Below, piece by piece: positions 56,800 through 64,000 of a stretch of DNA of 64,000 bases. The translations under genes were made by a program, and so were the position numbers. A model generated the notes under the pieces. It had not been told where the DNA came from and did no database searches. It was given only the letters and a program-made list of their open reading frames with translations. Position 1 is the stretch's first letter, and every line of letters begins with the position of its first letter. The stretch comes from Spirogloea muscicola. Taxonomy: Eukaryota > Streptophyta > Zygnematophyceae > Spirogloeales > Spirogloeaceae. The stretch spans positions 29,317-93,316 of the forward strand of contig WELB01000031.1 in NCBI GenBank assembly GCA_009602725.1, given 5' to 3'.

Positions 56800-59700
56800 G
56801 GGAGGACTGTCCCACCGGGCCCAGCACAACCGTGCCGTCTCACTGGCAGTGGGCCGTGGACCTTGACCTGGCCGCGGTCCTCAGGCAGGCGGCGCTCCCC
56901 CTCGGCCGCCACGTTCCTCGCTGGGCACGCCCACACATCCGCCGCGCCCTCCGGCCCGTCCTGCTCCACATCGCTGCGGACCACCGCGACCAAGCTGCGT
57001 GGACGGTCTTCATCCTCTTCCCTCGCCTGCTCTTGGGCCGGGTGCCGCTTGAGGGCCGCAGCCAGGGCCGCCAGCCCCTTCTGGACTGCATCCACCTCGT
57101 CGAGCACGGGCGATGAGAGGAGCTCCTGGCGCAACACGACGCTGCAGTGGCAGCAGCCGCCGCCAGCCGCCACGCCTGGCGTGGGGAGTCGTCGTCCAAC
57201 AGGGCAACCGCCATCCGACGTGCTCTTCGCTTTGGACACGCCAGCGAGCTCCCACGGGCTGTGCAAGCACTGGAGGACTCTTCGCTGGCTCCACCGACCT
57301 CGACCACCAGACATGCCCTGGACGCTCTCCATCCCAAAGCCCGTGCCCCCTCCACCCCTTGGCTGCCTTCCTTCGAGCCGCCTGAGGCAGTGACCCTCGA
57401 CGCCCCAACCCTCCGTCAGGTACTCCAGAGCAGCCACAGAGCAGCAGCAGGCGGCCCCTCTGGCATGCTCACGGAGCACCTCCGTGAGCTCTTCCTGGAG
57501 GGCGAGGCCTCCGACTTCCCGGCGCTGCTCCAAGTCTGTCAGCTCGTGGCCCAGGACAAGGTCCCTGCTGCGTTCGGTGCTCTGCTCCAGCAAACTCCTC
57601 GCTATCGCCAAAGCCAATGGCAGAGTCCGCCCATCGCCATCGGCGAGGTTCTGTACCGGCTGGTGGCCCGCGCGCCGTGGCAGCAACATCTCGGGCAGGC
57701 GCAGACCCACCTTGCCCCACATCAATACGGTGCTGGGCTACGCAGCGGCGAAGAGGCTGTCGTCCACGGCGTCCGCGCGGCCCTGGATCTCCACCCTGAC
57801 TGGATGGTCCTGGCGGTCGATGTGCAGAATGCTCTCAACAGCGTCGAGCGCACCGCCATCGCCAAGGAGCTGCAAGCGGCCTTCCCTTCCCTCATTCCCT
57901 TCTTCTGCCTTGGCTACGGCCAGCCCAGCGACCTTCTGTGGCGGACAAGGAGTGGCGAGGTGGAGACGCTTCAGTCGAGGACGGGCACACGGCAGGGAGA
58001 TCCTCTGGCAGGATTCTTCTTTGCACTGGCTCACAGCTGCGCTCTCAAGGCCACTGCGGCGGCGCACCCCGGCGTCCTCCTGCTGTCCTACGCCGACGAC
58101 ACCACACTCGTCGGCAGCACAGGAGATGTGTCAGCAGCCACCGCCACCTTCCAGCAGCAGCTGGCCGCCCTTCGGCATGTCCATCCGGCCCGAGAAGTGC
58201 ATTGAACGGTCTCCGCGTGGCCTCCCTTCCCCCTTGCCCCTGCCGCCTGGGTGCCAGACTCCCCCAAGCGGCCTCACCATCCTAGGGGTCCCATTCGGCA
58301 CGCCGTAGTTCATCGACGGGCAACTGCGCGTCCGGCTCCAGGAGCACCTCCAGCTGGTGGCCCGCCTCCCCGAGCTGCAGGACATGCAGCTGGCGCTCGC
58401 CATGCTCACCAGATGCATTGTGCAGCGTCCCCACTACCTGGCGCGGACGACCCCTCCCTGCCCCGAGGTGCTGAAGGCCTACACCACGTTCAACGCGGGT
58501 GTCATGGAGGGCGTGGCGGCCCTCATCCGCCACACTGGCTTCCTCGACTCGCCAGCTGCGATGCTCCAGGCCACTCTGCCCCCTGGCCAGGGCGGCCTCG
58601 GCTGCCGCTCGCTCACGCGCGTCTGCAGGCCAGCGTTCCTTGGCAGTTGGGCTCAGGTTGCCACGTCGGTGGCGCAGCGCTTCCTCCATGATGGGCGGCC
58701 CCTGTTGCAGCAGGTTGTGATGGAGGTGGCGACCGGCTCGTTGCCTTTTCAGGTGGCGCTCCGCTCAGCTCAAGACGGGTTACTTGCGGAGCACCCTACC
58801 CTTGCAGAGAGCATGGTCCCGTTTGCCCACCTTGCCCACACCACCGACTCGCAAGCGCAGGCCCGCTACATGGCGGCAGTTGACAAGGCGTCCTTTACGG
58901 CCACGCTGCAGCTCGTCCCTGCAACCGACGTGCGCGGACATGCTCGGCTGCTGTCAGCCGCCTCCCCCGGCGCGGCAGCCTGGCTCTCGGCGCTCCCCCT
59001 GTACGATGCCCTCTGGATGCTGGATGAGCTGTTCCATACGGCCACCCATCGTCTGCTGGGCCTCCCCCCGCCGTGCCTGCTGGGCGTGCTGCAGTTTGAA
59101 TGTGGGGAGCGCTCGACGGCCCAGGAGCTGGCGGCGCATATCCTCCGCTGCGCCACTGGAGGCGAACGTACAGCTGCTCACGATCTCCTGCGTGATGCAA
59201 TGTTTGGCATTTTTCAGGAGGCCGGCTACACGGTGGCGATGGAGAACTCTTCTGTCATGCCCATCCTCCGGAGGGCCGACGGACGCCATCGCGCTGTGTC
59301 GACTTGGTGGCGTCAACGCCGGTCGGCAGCGCGGGCATCATTGCTGACGTGGTCACCACTGATGTGGTCGACTGCTCCAACCCGGGGCTCTCTGCCTCGC
59401 GGGCTGGTCACGCTGCGGCGAAGGCCGCTCGCAGTAAGGCGGCCAAACACGCCGACCACCCGGTTGCAGATGTGTTCATCCCCCTGGCTGTGGACGTGCA
59501 CGGGGCTCTCAGGTCCCAGTGGCTCGACCTGCTGGCCAGGCTCGCACGACGCGCTGTGTCCCGCAGGCGCGGTGAGCCGGTGGACTTCAACGCCGCTGGC
59601 TCGTGGGCTCAAGTCTATCGTATGCGATTGTCTGTATCCCTTCAGCGGTCCATGGCCCACGCTCTGCATCTGCGTGCTGGCCGTGCTCTCGCTGCGGCAT

Positions 59701-59870
59701 CTTGCGTTCGTCAGGGGGATAGTTTTTCGGCAGCTAGTTTGTCGGACCTGAGGCTCCTCACTCGTAACTACTGAATGATCCATCCTCCCCCTACTCTGAC
59801 ATAGCATCTTCAGGCCCCTTTGTAGCTGCTACACGCTTGTAGGCCCCTCCAAACCTTTGTCAATTCTTTT
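56800..59870 (+). mobile_element. LINE, R2-like (RT plus restriction-like endonuclease region), longest copy
   Basis: This non-LTR retrotransposon starts just after the expected zinc fingers (HWQWAVDLDLAAVLRQ, 56841). One frame continues to about 58175: GPSGMLTEHLRELF, VLAVDVQNALNSVERTAI (motif A), TGTRQGDPLAGFFFALA (motif B) and LLSYADDTTLVG (catalytic YADD, about 58079-58114). It has one in-frame TGA at 57114. Near 58175 the frame shifts; a TAG follows at 58306. The next frame (58309 to about 59310) has QLALAMLTRCIVQRPHYLAR, GGLGCRSLTRVCRPAFLGSW and the CCHC knuckle (FECGERSTAQELAAHILRC). A second shift near 59310 leads to ADVVTTDVVDCSNP, DVHGALRSQWLDLLARLARR and the end SDLRLLTRNY, stop 59772-59774. 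Four breaks mean it is not active by itself. The 3' UTR with a hairpin runs to about 59890. Confidence 0.9.
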
Positions 59871-59884
59871 GGGCTGGCTTTTCG

Positions 59885-60215
59885 CAGCCCTTGCCCCCAC
59901 TGGAAGTGCCACTTCTTTTGCATGCGCCTGGCAGTAGTGCTTCAACGCTCCCTTGCCCACGCCGTCCACACCCAAGCAGGCCGTGCTATGGCCGCCGCCT
60001 CTGGGTCTCGGCGGAGTGCCTCGTTCCCTGCAGCAAGCTATCCCGACCTGATGTTGCTCACTAGCGGGTACTGAGATTTCCTTTTCGTCGTGTTTATTGG
60101 CCGTGGTTTGCAGTGTAGTCCCTTCTCGGCACCTCTTTCTTTGGCTTTGGACATTGTCCATTCTTTTTGGGCTGGCTTTGCCAGCTCCTCTTCTCTATGG
60201 GCGAGCACTTTCTTG
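59885..60215 (+). repeat. LINE tail, type c, stacked behind the long copy
   Basis: 59917-60074 encodes RMRLAVVLQRSLAHAVHTQA, GRAMAAASGSRRSASFPA, ending LTSGY with stop. The type-c 3' UTR follows (gtgtagtcccttctcggcac) with the hairpin at 60160-60200 (gggctggctttgccagctcc). It begins about 140 bases after the stop of the preceding LINE. Confidence 0.75.
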
Positions 60216-60905
60216 CCCGCCTTTGGCAGAGCCACTTTCCTTCTCCCAGCCATTGCCTTACATTGGAAGAAGTGTTTCCGTATCTGGGGCGTGGAAATGG
60301 CCCCCAACCCTCCTGGGGGCGATGAATCTACCATTCTGTGGTATGTGTGGAATGAGAAGATCCGCGGCAGCCCGGACCCCACTGTACCTCTAGTGTGGAA
60401 GGAATACATCTGCCATACTGCGGAGTCTTTCCGTGACTAGCACTCCAGCCAGACCCACGCAAGACCCTTCTCTCGNGCCGCCGCCGCCGCCGCCACTGCC
60501 GCCGCCGCCGCCGCCGCCAACTCCGGCCAGTCCGCGGGGCACAGCGACGCCCGGCCTCGTGCCGTCTTGTCCGCGCCCGCCCTCCTCGTCTCCAGCTTCT
60601 TCAGCGCTCGCTCTCTCACGCGCCCCCTCTCCCCGCCTCCCTCGGCCCCTCCTCACTCTCTCCTTTGTGACTACCTCTTCATCGCTTTACCTTCGTCTCC
60701 TCCTCTCCCTATCTCCCCCTACATTTTCCTTTCTCTCGCTCTCTCTTCTCGTTGCTCCTTTCCCTTTCCTCGGTGGTGCATCCACAATACGCCTCCTGTT
60801 CTACCTCAGAGCGCACTCGCTCGCGCACTCCTTCATACGCCGAGGATCACCTCAAGACCTCCTCACTGTCTCCTTGGTGCGGCTGAGCGGCACCACCGAG
60901 CCATC
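60216..60905. other. Upstream region of the SR-type gene
   Basis: Up to the ambiguous base at 60476 the sequence is LINE-adjacent DNA with a short frame (MAPNPPGGDESTILWYVWNE) of unknown meaning. Directly after it comes a (CCG)n run (60478-60520), then a long pyrimidine-rich stretch to about 60780 that would form the 5' leader or promoter of the gene starting at 60906. Confidence 0.45.
60478..60522. repeat. CCG microsatellite
   Basis: A run of CCG triplets with few interruptions, immediately right of the ambiguous base at 60476. Confidence 0.85.
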
Positions 60906-63900
60906 ATGGGCGACCCTCTGTGCTCCGTTTACGTTGGGGGCATCGCCCCTGGCGCACAGCAAGAGGTGGAGACCCTACCCTTCCATTGAGCCTCCGCCGT
61001 CACCGCGTGTATGTCCTGCTGCCAGATTGTGTTGTCGCTTCATCGATGCAAGAGATGTCAATGACACTGCCGACTCGGACCTTGGCTGCCATTGTGGCAC
61101 TTGCAGGACCTTGAAGACGCTTTCAAGGCTTACGGCCACATATCGTCGGTCAAGGTTGTCCACGCTTCTCGCCGCACACTCACCTATCTTATGCCATCAC
61201 TGCAGCCCTTACTCAGCTCAGCCAGCTGTGTCGCCAATCGCACTGGCTGGGTGCTCGTCAGAAAGTTGTCCTCAGGGGCACCATCACATGCAAGGGGTCC
61301 AGAGCAACAGCAATTAGTCATCCAGGGCCCTGATTCTTCAAAGCATCCAATCATTTACTGCCACCTGCCTGCCTCGTCGTCTTAAGCACCTCCACAAGCT
61401 ATCTCTGCCGCAAGGCTGATCCATCAGAGAAGCCAGGCAGCAACTTCATTCACCTTCTTGGCATCACTTTTACGGTTGCTGCTTTTGGTAATTTCACGAG
61501 GAAGCTCATCATCCGGGTCATGCCAAGCTGGCTTCCGTACATCATTCTATCTTGACAAGTCAATATCAGTCGCGTTATCTTTACGGTCCAATATCTATTT
61601 GAGGCCATCATTATGTATAAACAGTTGCCTTGCTACAGCCGCAAGGTAATGTTTGGGGCGCAACTGGTTGGACTGCCCCCCTGACCTTCTGCTTAGTCGA
61701 GTCGGTGCTTCTTTGAGTGCTACTCTGTAGGCCTCTGGAAGACTCTGGCTGAAAGGAGCCTCTGCCTTGATCACAAGGCCTATCTGCCTTGAAGACAAGG
61801 TGTCAGCTCGCCAGGTGCCTGTTGGTGCACCGAATAGGCATCAAAACGTAAGCTAACACCAGTTTCTGGGAAGAGCTCTTGCAGATGGTGCGTGATCGAG
61901 AGTCAGGCGCTTTTCGGGGATATGGTTTCATCAACTATGACAGCCGTGACGCTGCTGAAACTGCTATACGCAAGATGGACGGCCAGGTGACTGCAAGCTG
62001 TCTTGCTTGGAGGACTGCCTTTTGCAGATGTGTCAGCTTTGGGAAGCTTGCAGTCAAGCATGTGACACATCGCTCATTCCACGAGGACGATCTGGCATGC
62101 AGATCCTCCTTGGCAAGCCACTCCGCGTCAATGTCCCTAGAGCGTCGAATTCAGGCCCAGGAGGACGTGACGATGGTCGAGGAGGAGGGTAAGTCTCAGC
62201 TGAATGCATCGATGGACGACCCTTTGGATGCCTGGCCTTGTCTTTATATTAACTCTCCAGGCTCACCTAAGACATGCACCGCTTAAATGCATCTTTGCTG
62301 CTAGGGTACTTGACCAGTGGGGCGAATTGGAGACGCTCTTTGCTCACTTCCTATCACTGTTGCAGCTATGGCGGCCGGGGCTTTGGTCCACGTGACGTAA
62401 GACCTCCGTTGCGTCGGGCCTACTCACCACCAGTGCGCCGGCGTCGCAGCCGCTCCCCTTTCCGAGGTACTTCGTTTGTCCAGGCTCTGTTGGGCTTGGG
62501 GCTGAAGATGCGCGCTGCCACTGGGATGCCCCTGCCATGTCGCTACGAACACACGAGCAAGGAGGTTGAGTCAGATTTTCTGAAGGTGTTCTGGTCACTG
62601 GTAACAGGTGGACTGCATGCATGCTTGATGTGCCAGGTGGCAGTCCCATGCGGAACTCGGGCCCTGATGATGACTATGTGCCACGGAGGCCGCCGTCGCG
62701 GTCTCGCTCTCCTCCGCCAAGTGCTGACGGGTCTGTGTACCTGCCCTGCTTAACGCCATCCCTGGCCTTGATAGTACTGTCTTCCTGCCAGCAACTCTTG
62801 CAACTTCTCTCTGCCTCTTCATTGTGGAGTCTATTGTCAAAGAGCTCATGTTGCTTTTGGTTTGCCCGAGGCAGTGACAGGCACCGTGGGCGAGATCATC
62901 ATAGAGGATCTTTCCGAACTCATGGCCAGGTATTTACCTCTTAGGATCAGATGCTGAAATTGCAGGGTATTCTCTGCACCAAGCTGGATGCTCATTCTAC
63001 GGCCTCCATGTTTTAACACACATTTATACACACTAATCATGTATGTATGTTTCATACATATGAAACAATGAATTATTTAGGTCAGCAGATTTTGTTGGTG
63101 GCATGTAGAACTAGGGGACAGGGAATGTGCGCTCAGCTCTGGAACAGATTGGCAGCAGAAGTTGACCTTCTCGAGCTGGTGGTGCACAGAATCACGGGAC
63201 AGGGGACCTGCGCTCAAAATTGGACGGAGATCGGCAGCAGAAAGTGGACCTTATCGAGAAGGTCAGTGGCTTGGCTTTGGCTGGAGAGATGTTGTGCTCT
63301 TGTGTGTAGAAGCTCAATTGAAGCATGACTACAGACCAGGACGTGCTTTCATGCTCTGCCTGCTGAGTATCTTCCGGTGATTGTTACCAGTTGGAGGAAT
63401 TAGAGGACCAGGCTCGCCAAGATTCCCAGACAGAGCAGGCTTTGCGTGAAGATTTGGAGGTATGAAAGCCGCAATCTTGACAACTGCTTGAAGGGCGGGC
63501 TTGGACTGCTCTGCAGCCAGGGTGACCTGCACGCTTGTTCACAACTTTCTGTTTCAAACGTATTGCTCATGGGAGTCAACACTCCCTGGTTGATGTTCTC
63601 GCCCACAGAGGCTGGAGTCAAAGCTGGCAAGTGTTGAAGCAGCCCGAGAGCGGCAGGTGGAGCTTCTCGGACAGGTTCGACCAACATGCTCTAAGCTGCT
63701 GAAGACATACCTGTAGCTGAGAGCCTTCATGAGAGTCCTTACGAGGTTGTGCATTCAGCTCATAAGTTGCTACTGTCATTTGAGGTGCTGAGGCTGGGAC
63801 TTTATCTGGCTTCCACAGTTGCAGGGAGCCCTGCTGCAGATACAAGAGGGCAAGAAGCATGTTGATAAGCTGGAGGCGCAGGTGAAGGAAGCGCGGGAGG

Positions 63901-64000
63901 AACTGTATGGCTTGGAGTCCAACCTTCAGGTCAGATCCTAAAAGTTTGTTGCCAATAGATTGGGCACTGTGGGAGTGAGTAGATATGTGTTGAGGCATTT
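60906..64000 (+). CDS. SR-type RNA-binding protein: RRM, RS segment, coiled coil (runs off edge)
   Basis: A likely splicing-related nuclear protein. Start: ATG 60906 (MGDPLCSVYVGGIAPGAQQE, RNP2 VYVGGI), donor at 60965. Exon 2 (about 61110-61156) reads DLEDAFKAYGHISSVK. Exon 3 (61884-61987) reads MVRDRESGAFRGYGFINYDS (RNP1 RGYGFINY), AAETAIRKMDGQ. Exon 4 (about 62101-62190) reads ILLGKPLRVNVPRASNSGP then GGRDDGRGG. Exon 5 (62362-62466) reads RRAYSPPVRRRRSRSPFRG. Exon 6 (about 62636-62730) reads DDDYVPRRPPSRSRSPPPSA. Exon 7 reads DRHRGRDHHRGSFRTHGQ. Exons 8-10 (63391 to 63929) form a coiled coil: LEELEDQARQDSQTEQAL, RLESKLASVEAARERQVELL, KHVDKLEAQVKEAREELYGL. RRM plus RS points to splicing; the exact orthologue is not recognised. 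The 3' end is outside the window. Confidence 0.8.

Noticed and set aside
56800-59870. LTR retrotransposon instead of LINE
   Set aside because: No terminal repeats, protease, RNase H or integrase pattern is seen; RT motifs, CCHC knuckle and a variable 3' tail with 5' truncation indicate a non-LTR element.
1-64000. tRNA and rRNA genes
   Set aside because: I looked for B-box-like ggttcgaatcc and conserved rRNA stretches by eye and saw none; a covariance search would be needed to exclude a tRNA.

Overview
The window is nuclear DNA from a green-plant-lineage eukaryote. Introns are mostly GT-AG, and the host genes are plant-type: HEN1 with plant domain order, plant TOM20, NXD1 (neoxanthin synthesis), PA200 and a plant-like cysteine synthase. 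A streptophyte alga or early-diverging land plant fits best; this is an inference from protein resemblance, and the species cannot be named from the sequence. First exons are GC-rich and introns visibly AT-richer. Six single ambiguous bases (35946, 39988, 44983, 49367, 52035, 60476) sit in or beside GC-rich gene starts or at abrupt changes of sequence type, so they are probably contig joins.

Layout: 1-4.6 kb is a pile of non-LTR retrotransposon (LINE) pieces, including an uninterrupted 5' coding part with two zinc fingers that runs off the left edge. 5.4-18.5 kb (minus) is proteasome activator PA200 in many small exons. 19-24 kb is LINE pieces and intergenic DNA. 24.4-26.5 kb (minus) is a conserved membrane-like protein with a CxxC...DH...CxxC motif. 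27.2-32.9 kb (plus) is HEN1, convergent with NXD1 (minus, 33.6-36.0 kb). 36.4-40 kb is more LINE tails. 39,989-44,982 is a compact, nearly intronless, AT-richer island that looks like giant-virus DNA (MutS7-type protein with an HNH domain, a retropepsin-like protein, several unknowns), bounded on both sides by an ambiguous base. After it come the end of an unidentified host gene (45.0-45.7 kb), CIAO1 (minus, 46.4-48.8 kb) and TOM20 (plus, 49.4-50.7 kb) as a divergent pair, and cysteine synthase (plus, to 54.7 kb). 56-60 kb holds the longest LINE copy, with reverse transcriptase and endonuclease-like regions, followed by an SR-type RNA-binding protein gene that runs off the right edge.

The host genes are housekeeping genes with no common pathway. 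The unifying feature is the LINE family: zinc fingers, reverse transcriptase, a CCHC knuckle and a C-terminal restriction-like endonuclease region (R2-like layout), with several divergent 3' tails. The tails carry a GGCTGG/CCAGCC hairpin and are stacked one after another, often within a few hundred bases of host gene starts. The most unusual item is the virus-like island, which is either a viral insertion or a misjoined viral contig.
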